NCBI GenBank assembly: GCA_027943245.1
Contig: JANDJZ010000433.1
Coordinates: forward strand, 1-38,373
Reading direction: 5' to 3'
DNA: 38,373 bases
DNA from: Acanthamoeba sp. SK_2022b
Lineage: Eukaryota; Discosea; Longamoebia; Acanthamoebidae
The notes beneath the pieces were generated by a model, which was not told the origin of the DNA, made no database searches, and saw only the letters and a list, made by a program, of their open reading frames with translations. Position 1 is the first letter of the stretch; every line of letters begins with the position of its first letter. This document shows positions 19,547 to 28,830 of the stretch, in pieces. Position numbers and translations under genes: made by a program.

Positions 19547-19919
19547 AAAACTCTCCTAAAATATTCGGAGCGTGCAGCAAAGACCAAGGGCGCATACCTA
19601 AAATGGGAACCTAAAACCCTTTCTTGGGATTGGCCATGTCTCAGGAAAGGGTGGTGGGGGTTCTACTGCGGAGGAACCATTTGTGCTGTTCTTAGACACG
19701 AAGAGAAAGATTCGATTGAGAACAATCAAGAACAAGAGAGAGGAGAGAAGAGGAGATTGGGGAAAAAGAAGGACTGAAAGACGAGAGGAGATCTGTTCCT
19801 TCTTGTTCATCTCCTCTTTCGTCACATCCCGCCCTCTGTACCACTACGATCAATAGAGATACGCTTCCGACGAGGAGTGGATAGATCAGGGCAAGTAGTA
19901 ACAACAACAAACAAGAAAG
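19547..19919. other. intergenic: S1P lyase 3' flank and G-alpha 5' flank
   Basis: 373 bp between tandem genes. A purine-rich tract (about 19700-19780, gagaga/aagaag) dominates, followed by an A-rich leader (aacaacaaacaagaaag) immediately before the G-alpha ATG. No gene is seen. Confidence 0.5.
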
Positions 19920-21409
19920 ATGGGAAACATGTGTGGCGGAGGGGGCATGACCCCAGACGAGGTTGAGGCCAAAAATGCCTCCAAGAAGATTGACAAGGAG
20001 CTCGAGAAGAGCAGGAACGAGGCTCAGAAGGAAGTGAAGCTTCTTCTTCTCGGTACACCTAACTGACTGCTCAACGGGGTATCCCCCGTTGCGTTGCGCG
20101 AGTTCCTTACCTCCTCCCCCCGACAGGAGCTGGAGACTCGGGCAAATCCACGGTGGCCAAACAGATGCAGATTCTTCACCTTGACGGTTTCAGCCACGAT
20201 GAGCTTGTACAGCAGAAACCGCTGGTCTTCTTCAACATCATCGATTCCTGTCAGAAGCTCCTCCGAGCTTCCAGGACTCTTGAAATCGAGACCGAGCTCA
20301 GCGAGGTACTTGGTCGCCTTAATCAGTCTCCCTTCTCCCCCTCGGTAACACTCAATGGTTATTAGGAGGATGTGGAGTTCATGCTGGGCATCGACTTGAT
20401 CGACGACATCACGTTCCACGGCAAGATCGCTGATGTGGCCAAGACCATCTGGGCCGACGCTGGTATTCAGCAGTGTTACGCACGCTCTTCCGAGTTCCAA
20501 CTCAACGACACTGCCCAACAGTACGCTTTCCATCTGTTGCCTGCCTCTAGAACTTTGATCAATCTCATCTTTTCCACGCGCTCCTCAGCTTCTTTGAGAG
20601 CATTGACCGCATCGCAAGCCCTGACTACCTGCCCGACAACAAGGACATGCTACGCCTCAGGAAGAAGACCACTGGCGTGCTCGAGACGAAGTTCGAGACC
20701 AAGGGCCTCTTTTTCCAGTACGTTCGCAACCACCACCCACAGAGCTCCTGCTAAAAGATGGGCTTGGGCTTGCGAAGTGCTGACCTCTTGCGTTGTTTGA
20801 CTGTCATAGGCTCGTGGACGTCGGTGGTCAGAGGAACGAGAGGAAGAAGTGGATCCACTGCTTCGAGAAAGTGACGGCTATCGTGTTCGTTGTTTCGCTC
20901 AACGAGTATGATCAAAAGGTGCACATGCATGCCCTCAAGTAGGGGGTTTTGAAGGGTCAAGCTAACGTATCTGGAAATTCGCAGCTGGAGGACGATGAGT
21001 CAGTGAACAGGATGCACGAGTCTTTGAATCTGTTCGGCGATATCATCAACAACAGGTGGTTCCAGAACACCTCCATCATCCTCTTCTTGAACAAGAAGGA
21101 TCTCTTTTCCGAAAAGATAAAGAGGGTGGACCTCAGGGTGTGCTTCCCAGAGTACAAGGTACTGCTCCTCTCACTCCTATCGTGTAGTGGCACATGTGCT
21201 CAAGTGCGGGTGGTCTTCAGGGAGGGTTCGACTACGACAAAGCGACGGCGTACATAGAGAAGCAATTTTTGAAGAAGAATGGCGAGGTCAAGACCAGGTT
21301 CATCTACACGCATTTGACGTGCGCAACCGACACCAAGAACATCGAGGTCGTCTTCAACTCCGTCGTCGACATCTTCCTCTCCAAGCTCCTCAACGCCGTG
21401 GGATTCTAA
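19920..21409 (+). CDS. heterotrimeric G-protein alpha subunit
   Basis: Membrane-anchored GTPase that transmits receptor signals. Seven exons give 355 residues, the usual length: 19920-20052, 20127-20305, 20366-20520, 20589-20717, 20810-20918, 20985-21158, 21221-21409. All nucleotide-binding boxes are present: P-loop GAGDSGKST (about 45-53), switch I RLRKKTTG, switch [14 protein letters not shown] with its catalytic Gln, NKKD and TCATDT. The helical domain lies between. The N-terminus MGNMCGGGG offers Gly2 for myristoylation and Cys5 for palmitoylation. The last residues are NAVGF. The Cys four from the end that pertussis toxin modifies in Gi/Go is Ala here, so the protein is predicted insensitive. 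It cannot be placed in an animal G-alpha class. Confidence 0.96.
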
Positions 21410-21747
21410 TGTTGGCCAGGCAAGTGTGAAGGAAGTGGCTGGGTTATACTATACTATCGAAATGATTTGCCGGGATGCCTTGGGGAAACCGCTAGGAGGC
21501 AAGGACCACGAGTGATTCATGGTGGGCTTTATGGAAGGTGGCAACAGTTGTATCATTAAAGCAGGTCACATTCGCTCTTCCCTTTTCAGGGTGACTATGC
21601 GACTCCATCTTCCTGGGTATGCATGTATAGGAACCTCGCCACGGTCATGAAGATATCGGGTGACATGGTCGTGATCCCCGGTGATCGAAGATTCGTACTG
21701 CATAGATGTTAATGCATAGACATGCGTCACAAGACCAAGCAAGGGCA
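21410..21747. other. intergenic: G-alpha 3' flank to tRNA-Thr
   Basis: 338 bp between the G-alpha stop and the tRNA. It contains tactatactat near 21446 but no open frame with coding character and no repeat. Confidence 0.4.
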
Positions 21748-21820
21748 GGCGCCATGGCGCAGTCGGCACCGCGCTCCCCTAGTAAGGGAGAGATCATGGG
21801 TTCGATTCCCATTGGCGCCA
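21748..21820 (+). tRNA. tRNA-Thr (anticodon AGT)
   Basis: 73-nt cloverleaf without intron. Acceptor GGCGCCA pairs with TGGCGCC and the discriminator is A. The anticodon stem CTCCC/GGGAG encloses loop CTAGTAA, giving anticodon AGT. The T arm is ATGGG-TTCGATT-CCCAT. Internal promoter boxes fit A-box TGGCGCAGTCGG and B-box GGTTCGATTCC. A T5 run (21826-21830) 5 nt downstream is the likely Pol III terminator. It is identical to the copies at 28636 and 31402. Confidence 0.96.
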
Positions 21821-21996
21821 ACCTACTTTTTAGTTTTGCCTCATGCCTGTTGCACGATGACCCGATCGTGCGGCCTTTTGACCCTCTCTCTTCTGCCTCC
21901 TTTGATTACAAGTGAAGGAAGCTGGTAGCTTCTTATTGCTACTGACTCTCCCAGAGCGGCAACAGGCTTGCGTTGTCTGAGTGTAAGGCGTGGCTT

Positions 21997-23174
21997 TTAT
22001 TTCTTATTGGGCCAGGTCAATACACGGACGTGAACAGTGCTGCGCACCTCCTCCGAACCGAAGTCGACCTTGAACATGGGCGTACGGATCTCCGTGAAGA
22101 GGTGCTCCACCTCGAACGCGCCGTGCTCTTCCTGCCGCGCCATCTCGAAGAACCGCTCGTCCAGGTGCGCCACCGAAGGCCGGTGGGAAGAGAACGACAC
22201 CAACACCTGCGCCGCCCAACACATTGAGCCACACCGTCGCCGACGCCAAAGAAAGAAAGAAAAAGAAAAAGAAAAAGAAAAAGAAAGAAGGCGTGTACCT
22301 TGCCAGTATCCTTGAGAGCTGCGCGCGCGGTCTGGAGGAGCTGCGTCTGCTGGTTGTGGTTGAAGATGAGGTCGGCCATGATGATGACATCAAACTTGGT
22401 CTCGCCGACGTCGGACAACGCCGCCACCAGCGGCTCGACCGACGTTCCCCACAGGTGGCCCTGTGTGGATGAGAGAAGACACTGTGATCAGCGTCGCATG
22501 GCGCAGGGTGCAGGGCAGCGCTGCGCGTGCAGCCAACCTGAATGTTGACGACTTTCTCGCGCTCCGCCGCGGTGGTGTTGGCGTTGATGTTTTCGTGGAG
22601 GTTGACGATGAGCTCCTTCTCGGGGTAGTCCGTCACCACCACCTTCTTGGCTCCGTGCTTGATGGCGATGATGGAGGGCAGGGAGGCGCCGGCGCCCAGC
22701 TCCAGCACCCTGGATAACAACAGCACTCAAGGTGAGACACGCGCGCGAGCGCAAAGTGGTTGAGCATCGGAGCTACGGGCTCTCCATGTTCGTACGTCTT
22801 GCCGTTGAGGAGCGATGGGTTGGCGTCGAGATAGTCGGCAAGCACGAGCCCGGCATTCCACAACAGGTGGGCCCACAGCGGATGGCTGCCAATCAGCTTG
22901 AGCTTCACTGCACGAGCCCATTTAAAATTTAAACTAATATTAATCGGTCGGTAAGAATTGATGAAAGTGGAGAGAGCATGATGAGTGTGGAGCTGGATGG
23001 GTGGGAGGGCGGAGGGGCACCGTCTTCTCCGCACTTCCGGTGGTAGGTCCGGTAGGTGGGCTCCGGGGGCGGCTTGTAGAAATCTTCAGGCTCTTCAAAC
23101 AGGCCCTTCTCAATCTCATCTTCCTCCTCCTCAATCTGGGTCGCAACGGGCTCCGAGGATTGCTGATCGCTCAT
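21997..23174 (-). CDS. EFM7: EFM7/NNT1-like protein methyltransferase
   Basis: Seven-beta-strand SAM methyltransferase. Yeast EFM7 trimethylates the N-terminus and dimethylates Lys3 of eEF1A, and the same role is inferred here. Five exons give 269 residues: 23174-23021, 22907-22796, 22709-22538, 22460-22299, 22206-21997. The family signature at the N-terminus is clear: GLFEEPEDFYKPP, then LKLIGSHPLWAHLLWNAG. SAM motif I is TVLELGAGASLPSIIA, motif II is KKVVVTDYP, and DVIIMADLIFNH is the post-II region with the DxxxN-like substrate motif. The C-terminal VRVLTWPNKK closes the fold. It is divergent to the EF-hand gene with 161 bp between starts. The older name nicotinamide N-methyltransferase for the yeast protein is less likely to describe its function. 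Confidence 0.9.
22251..22289. repeat. (AAAAAG)n repeat in EFM7 intron
   Basis: Purine-only tandem units on the plus strand. In the EFM7 sense direction it is a TTTTTC polypyrimidine run after the donor of intron 4. Confidence 0.85.
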
Positions 23175-23335
23175 CTTGATGAGATGTGATTGTATTTCGA
23201 TTTAGTTTGGTTTGTAATTACAAAACATTTTGCTGGCTGTCGACAATTACATTAAGGCAACTATCAGCTCACCATTGGGGCAACTTGGCCCTTGGAACGA
23301 CAGAGCCAAGTTAGCGTGTGCATCAAGAAAGAAAG
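23175..23335. promoter_or_regulatory. bidirectional promoter region EFM7 / EF-hand gene
   Basis: 161 bp between divergent ATGs, with an A/T-rich centre (ttacaaaacattttgctgg, 23217-23235). No canonical TATA box was recognised. Confidence 0.4.
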
Positions 23336-23952
23336 ATGGCGTTTGCTGTGCGTGATGATGACCCTAGACTTGTGGAACTGGAGTTCCGTCAAGACTTTAC
23401 GCCAGATGAGCTTGCGCAATACCGACAGACGTTCGTCAAGTACGACGTTAACAAGAGCGGCGCCCTCGAGACGTTCGAGCTCAACGTCATGTTCGAGGAG
23501 TGGGGCCAGCCCAAGACCGCCCTCCAGCTGCGCCAGCTCATCGCCGAAGCCAACACCAGCAACACGGGGGCCATCAACTACCGCGAGTTCCTCAACGTCA
23601 TCCTCAAGGACAAGAAGGGCACAGCCAAGGGACCCTGGACTGGCTTTGCTCTCGCCGTGGGCAAGGTGCCCACTCGCCCTTTCGCAACGCCAGTTCATTC
23701 TTTTTCATTTTTTTTAATTTTTACATGAATTTAAATAATTGTCGACGAGCGCAGGTGCACGATGACAAGAAGGCGGTGGGCAAGAAGGCAAACTTCTTCG
23801 AGCAGGAGATCGCCAAGCAGGCGGGCGACCCGCTCGAGGAGGAGAAGCGACGTATCGCCCAGGAGGAGAAGCGCAAGGCCGAAGAGGAGCGCAAACGCAA
23901 GGAGCGCGTGGCTGCCGGTCTCGCCAAGCTCAAGGCCAACATCAACGGATGA
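23336..23952 (+). CDS. swiprosin-like EF-hand protein
   Basis: Small calcium-binding protein of 175 residues, two exons: 23336-23665 and 23755-23952. The order EF-hand, EF-hand, coiled tail resembles swiprosin/EFHD2. The first loop DVNKSGALETFE (about 34-45) has all ligand positions of a canonical EF-hand. The second, NTSNTGAINYRE, lacks an acidic residue at position 1 and probably binds calcium weakly or not at all, though its flanking helix INYREFLNVIL is very like EFHD2. The C-terminal 40 residues (about 132-170) are alternating Glu and Lys/Arg runs such as EEKRKAEEERKRKER, predicted to form a stable single alpha-helix or coiled coil. An actin-linked role is inferred from the family only. 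Confidence 0.87.
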
Positions 23953-24095
23953 TCTCTGATCGCGCAACTCAGAAGAAGAAAGCCATGTACAAATCTCCTC
24001 GTTGGCCCTTTGAAGGTTGTAGCAAGCAGGTCATCATGTAGTAGTTGTTGCTCCTACGTTTGTTTTTTGCATTTCTTCTAATAAGAGAAGGAACA

Positions 24096-25776
24096 TCACT
24101 GCTGGAAGACGGCGGGAGAGGAGACGAAGCGGGACACGGGCTTGGCAACTCGGGAGTAGCCAGGGGCGGCGCTGTCGGCCACCTCGCTCATCATGCCCAG
24201 CAGCCGCATCACCTCGGTCTGGCTCCTGAGGTAGTACCGCGCCTGCGACGTCGAGTTCCTGCAATCATCATGATCCATCACCATCATCATCATCATTATC
24301 GTGTTGTGAGAACCAAGGGCGGAGGGAGATCACTGCACCTTCCTACCGTGCAGGTGTAGATCATCTTGTCCTCGTCCTCCCGCACCATGGTGTCGAGAGC
24401 GCAAAACATGTCTGGGCGAGGCCACAAGCGCGCACACACACGCACACGCGTCAGCTCTCCACTCACTCACTCGCGCGCGTGCGCTGGCCTTAAGAGGGCG
24501 ATGCGATAGAGGGGGGAGGGGGCACCTTCGTCGGTGCGGTCGTCGCCCACGCACAGGATGAAGTCGCAGTCCGGGTGGAGAGCCAGCGCCTTGCGCACGG
24601 TGGCGCCTGCGTTCACGCGCGTGTACGCGTGTGAGATCGTTGCCCCCCCCACAAAACGCTCGCGAGACACGCCGCCACCGCCACGCACTGGTGGACGAGG
24701 AGAGGGCTCACCCTTGTTGATGTTGGACGGGCGGACCTCGATGACCTTCTTGCCGTGGATGACGTCGATGGGCAGCTTCTGGGCCATGTCCTGCAGGTGC
24801 ACCGCCAGCTCCTTGGCCTGCCACAGGCCAAAGTCCTCGTCGGCGTTCCTGTAGTGCCAGGACAGGTTGACCTCCTTGACCTCGATCATCGAGCCGGGGG
24901 TCCTGCTGGCAAACTCCTGCAGCACGGGCAGCACGAGGTCCTTCCACTTGGCGGCCACCTCGGCGCCGATCATCTCCCAGTCCCGGCCCTCCCCGCACGG
25001 GCGGAAGAACACGCCGTGCTCGCACGACATGCCTGCGCACGCATCAGCCAATAAGATGACGACGATGGTGGTGGTTGCATGTCGACAAATAAGGAGAGCG
25101 GCGAACCGATGGGCAGGGCGCCGAAGAAGCTGTTGAGGAAGGGGCGGTCGCGGCCGCTCACCACGTAGACGGAGTTGTGGGGGTCGCGGGTGAGCGACCG
25201 GAGGATGCTGATCAGGCGCTGCGACGGGATGGCGTCCATCGGGTTGTTCACGATCGGCGTGAGCGTGCCGTCGTAGTCCAACAGGAAAAGCCTGCGCTCC
25301 AACCCCCCCCCCCCAAAGCCACGCAGGGTCAGCGACGTGCGCGCGCAAAGGCTGAGGCAAAGGCGAGAGTGGTGGGGCGCGCGCGCACACACCTCTTCTT
25401 GGCCTTGTTGAAGTCGGACATGATGTCGTCGAACTTGAGCGGCGGGATCTGGTTGAAGAGCTCGATGGAGGAGAGCTCCGTGATGAAGGTCGAGCCCCAG
25501 AACGACGCCGTGTTCTTGGTCACGTACTCGCAGTTGAGCTGGTGCCTGCACGACAACGACCAGCGGACAAGAGGCGGGTGAGTGACGCGGTCCGAGCAGA
25601 GGGCTTCTTCTTCTTTCTTCTTCTTCTTTGTTCTTCTACCTGGCCTTCTTTTCTTCGTCGTCCATGGTGAGGGCGGTGATGATGGCCTCGGTGAGCGCAC
25701 GCGTGTTCCAGGGGTTGACCAGGAGCGCGCCCACCAGACTATGACACACAACACAATCGCCCGAGATTAGCGCGCG

Positions 25777-25845
<69 letters not shown>

Positions 25846-27461
25846 CTGGTAGTGTTGGTGAGAAGCCTCGTACCTCTGCGCGGCGCCGGCAAACTCGCTG
25901 AGCACGAGCGGGGCCCAGGTGTCCTGCTGGCAGAGCACGAACTCGTGCGAACTGGCCTCGAGAGACAGAGAGAGAGAGAGAGAGAGAGCGGTCAAGGTGA
26001 GGCGAGGCGGCCGAATGGATGGGGGGGGGGGTGATGGCGCGCGCGTACACCAGGTTCATGCCCTCGCGCAGCGGAGTGAGGAGCGCCATGTCGGCGGCGG
26101 CGTAGAGGGCGGCCTGCTCCTCGAGGCCGAGCTCGGTGTAGAGGTAGCTGATGGGCGAGAAGTTGAGGCTGCTCCACTTGCCGTTGATCTTGCCCACCAG
26201 CCTGCAGTTCGAGACCACGCCCACGTCCACCGGTGAGCAAGCCTCCTTTGCATGGCAACCAACTCAAGGGGGAAAAGAGAGGGGGGAGGCGCACTCGTTG
26301 ATGTCGAGGTGGAGCTGCTCCATGCGGCGGGTGTCGCCCTCCTCGGTGAGCGTGTCCGGCGGGCTGCAGATCTGGAACAGCACGACCTTGCCCAGCCACT
26401 CCGGGTGGCGCTCCAGGAACGTGCCAAACTGGTCACCGTCGCAACACACGCAGCGTGGAGCGTGGGCGTGACCGATCAGTCGACAAAAAACAACAATAAA
26501 CACAACACAGCAACAACCAATGAGAAAACGGGTAGTGGGCCGGTACGGCGGCGAGCTTGTGGTGGATGCCCATGGTCTCGTCGAGGGCGTCGAGGCCGAC
26601 GATGATCTTCTTGCCCTCGTACATGCGGCGGATCTCGGCCGTGCGCTTCCTGACCTGCTCGCGCCGGCGGAGCTCCTCCCACATGCCCACGTCGATGCCG
26701 ATGGGCATGATGTCGACCGACGTCGTGCTGCCCGAGTAGCGCACCTGCTTGGGGTGGGCCTCCGCCGCCAGCACGCGCGTGCAGGTGCTCAGAAAGTGGC
26801 GCGAGTCGTCGTAGGTCTGGAAGCCCAGCAGGTCGGCGCCCAGCACGCCCTTGAGCAGCGACGACCGCATCGGCAGCGCCCGGAACATCTCGCTCGACGG
26901 GAACGGCGTGTGGTTAAAGAAGCCTGTCCACGTCAGCAGCATATGCCACGTCAGCCGCCACCTTAAAGGAGGCCAGACGCGGAGAGGAGGATCGGTACCG
27001 ATGCGGCTGGTGATGCCCAGCTTGCGGAGCTCGAAGGGGACGTGGAGGAGGTGGTAGTTGTGGATCCAGATGAGGTCGTTGTCGGGGCTGGAGCCCACCA
27101 TGGCCCGCACGGCGTTGGCGATGGCCACGTTGGCCTTCTTGTAGGCCGTCCACTGCTCCTCTGGGCGAACGCGGAGAGCGAGAGTGAGTGAGACAAGATG
27201 AAGAGGAGGAGGAGGGAGGTTGGGTTGAGGGGCATGGGCATGGGCATGTACTGGTGTACTTGCGGGTGACCAGCTGCGAGTTGAAGAGCGGCCAGAGGAT
27301 GCACTTGCAGAAGGCGATGTAGTTCTTGAGGATGGGCGTGGGGAGGAACACCGGCTCGTAGCCGCGGCTGCGGAGCAGGTGGGTGAGCTCCTCCTGCCTG
27401 TCTTCGGGGATGTGCTCCATCTGCACGCTGCCCACCCACGTCACACGGCACGACCCTGCGC

Positions 27462-27496
<35 letters not shown>

Positions 27497-28038
27497 CCAA
27501 CACAACACAACATGAACGAGTAGACGCGCAAGGTCAACGCCAATGAAAAGCGCGCGTGGCGCAGGCAAAAGACGCCCCCCTCCACGAAGCCACCGAAACG
27601 AGGTCGTCCAGTGTTGCTTACCTGCTGTCTCCATGGACTTGACGGCCGAGAAGAAGTCGCTCTCACGCTGCTCGATGACCTGCAGCTCTGTTGTGTGTGT
27701 ATGGATTGATGGATGGATGGGTGGGCGTGGTGCACGGCCGTGGGCGGAGGCAAGCGAGCGAGGGAAAGGATTTGAGAGGGGGGGGGTGGACGCGCACCAC
27801 CGTCGCTCTCGAGATGTATGCGGATGGGGAGCTTCTTGACGACGACGATGACGTCGCGGGGGCGGCTCACGCTGCTGCGCCTGCGCAGGGGAATGAAGCC
27901 GCGCGAGCCCGACAGCTCGAGCGAGGAGATGGGGATAGCAGAGGAGGAGCACGACAGCGTGTGGAGCATCGTGGGCGGCTGCGAGGCCGAGGTGGCGCTG
28001 CCGCTGGTCGTTTTGGTGGTGTTGGTGCAGTCGCTCAT
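24096..28038 (-). CDS. trehalose-6-phosphate synthase/phosphatase (class II-like)
   Basis: Two-domain GT20 plus HAD-phosphatase protein of trehalose metabolism, 829 residues. Exons: 28038-27801, 27687-27622, 27455-27252, 27160-26999, 26923-26547, 26428-26295, 26201-26051, 25956-25874, 25738-25640, 25545-25393, 25291-25107, 25032-24712, 24606-24526, 24411-24339, 24258-24096. The GT20 part shows VVVKKLPIRI, LWPLFNSQL, IWIHNYHLL, GFFNHTPFPSSEMFRALP, DIMPIGID and LTPLREGMNL. The phosphatase part has intact motifs LFLLDYDGTLTP (about 556-567), VSGRDR and GDDRTDEDMF. Several synthase active-site residues are replaced: Asp to Asn in the DYHL motif, and Arg and Lys lost in GLDALDETMG. The protein therefore resembles plant class II TPS and is probably a working phosphatase with a regulatory synthase domain (inference). 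The N-terminal 50 residues are Ser/Thr-rich. Confidence 0.92.
25779..25844. repeat. (CA)n microsatellite in trehalose enzyme intron
   Basis: CA run of about 65 bp between exons 8 and 9. Confidence 0.95.
27463..27495. repeat. (CA)n microsatellite in trehalose enzyme intron
   Basis: CA run of about 32 bp immediately upstream (sense direction) of the acceptor of exon 3. Confidence 0.95.
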
Positions 28039-28635
28039 GTCTGTGGCGTGTGTGGTGTTCTGTGTAGACTCGTGTAGCGCGAGCAGATTGAAGTGAGGGG
28101 AAAGGTTTGACTCGAAGTCACTGGCAAAAGCTATCTGGTTGGCCTAGCGTCCTCTTAGTTTGAGGGGGCTCGTGGCTGTGCGTGGGGAGAGAAGAGCAGA
28201 TAGAGAATGGAGCACCACCACAACCCACACAAGGCAGGTGCGGTCATCGTGGCTCCGGAAGGCAGGAAAGCGAACAAGTCTGCCGTTGGAATTTCGTCTG
28301 TACCAGCAATTTCCCAGTTCGGAAACGCGTTTCGCTCCGCCCAGCCAGACAGCCCAAGAGCACAGCACCTATTCGCCACTGCGTTCGGAATTATCGATAA
28401 GCCTACGCCGCCACGAGGATTGGACAGTGGAGGCCTGCCCATCTACCACAAACCAAGTGGGCTTGCAGTCAGGCTGACTGGGACAAGAACAAGCACATGA
28501 ATCAAGCAGCCTCAGTGTTCACAGCACATCCCAGCAGCAGTGTGCATCTAGGTCGCCTGACAAGCAGTGTTGCGTGCCCGTTCTATTTCTGTTGTCATAA
28601 TCCGTTGGTACACGTCTGCCGACTGGGCACGGCAA
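28039..28635. other. intergenic: trehalose enzyme 5' flank to tRNA-Thr
   Basis: 597 bp holding the promoter of the trehalose gene. Short open frames occur on both strands, but none shows a recognisable domain or splice pattern. I see no repeat or RNA gene in it. Confidence 0.4.
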
Positions 28636-28708
28636 GGCGCCATGGCGCAGTCGGCACCGCGCTCCCCTAGTAAGGGAGAGATCATGGGTTCGATTCCCAT
28701 TGGCGCCA
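28636..28708 (+). tRNA. tRNA-Thr (anticodon AGT), second copy
   Basis: 73 nt identical to the copy at 21748, including anticodon loop CTAGTAA and the T arm. A T5 run a few nucleotides downstream (tactttttaag) fits a Pol III terminator. The flanks beyond the gene are unrelated to the first copy apart from a few bases. Confidence 0.96.
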
Positions 28709-28830
28709 ACCCCATACTTTTTAAGCCTTGTGTGTTCCTCCCGATATCTTCACCTACCCTTCTCTCTGTTGTCTTTTGGCATGCCTACCCACAACGACAG
28801 TTTTCGTTATCTTTTTGCTCTGTTGGCCGT

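Noticed and set aside
24034..24264. Alternative reading of the last trehalose-enzyme exon (frame starting QELDVAGAVL)
   Set aside because: It follows from ending exon 14 at 24347. Using the donor at 24338 gives VGRNSTSQARYYL, the conserved family C-terminus.
26247..26294. Apparent frame break in the trehalose enzyme after exon 6
   Set aside because: It seemed that no acceptor fitted. Using the acceptor at 26202-26203 (ctgcag|G CTG) restores the phase and gives the family motif ELVGKING, so there is no break.
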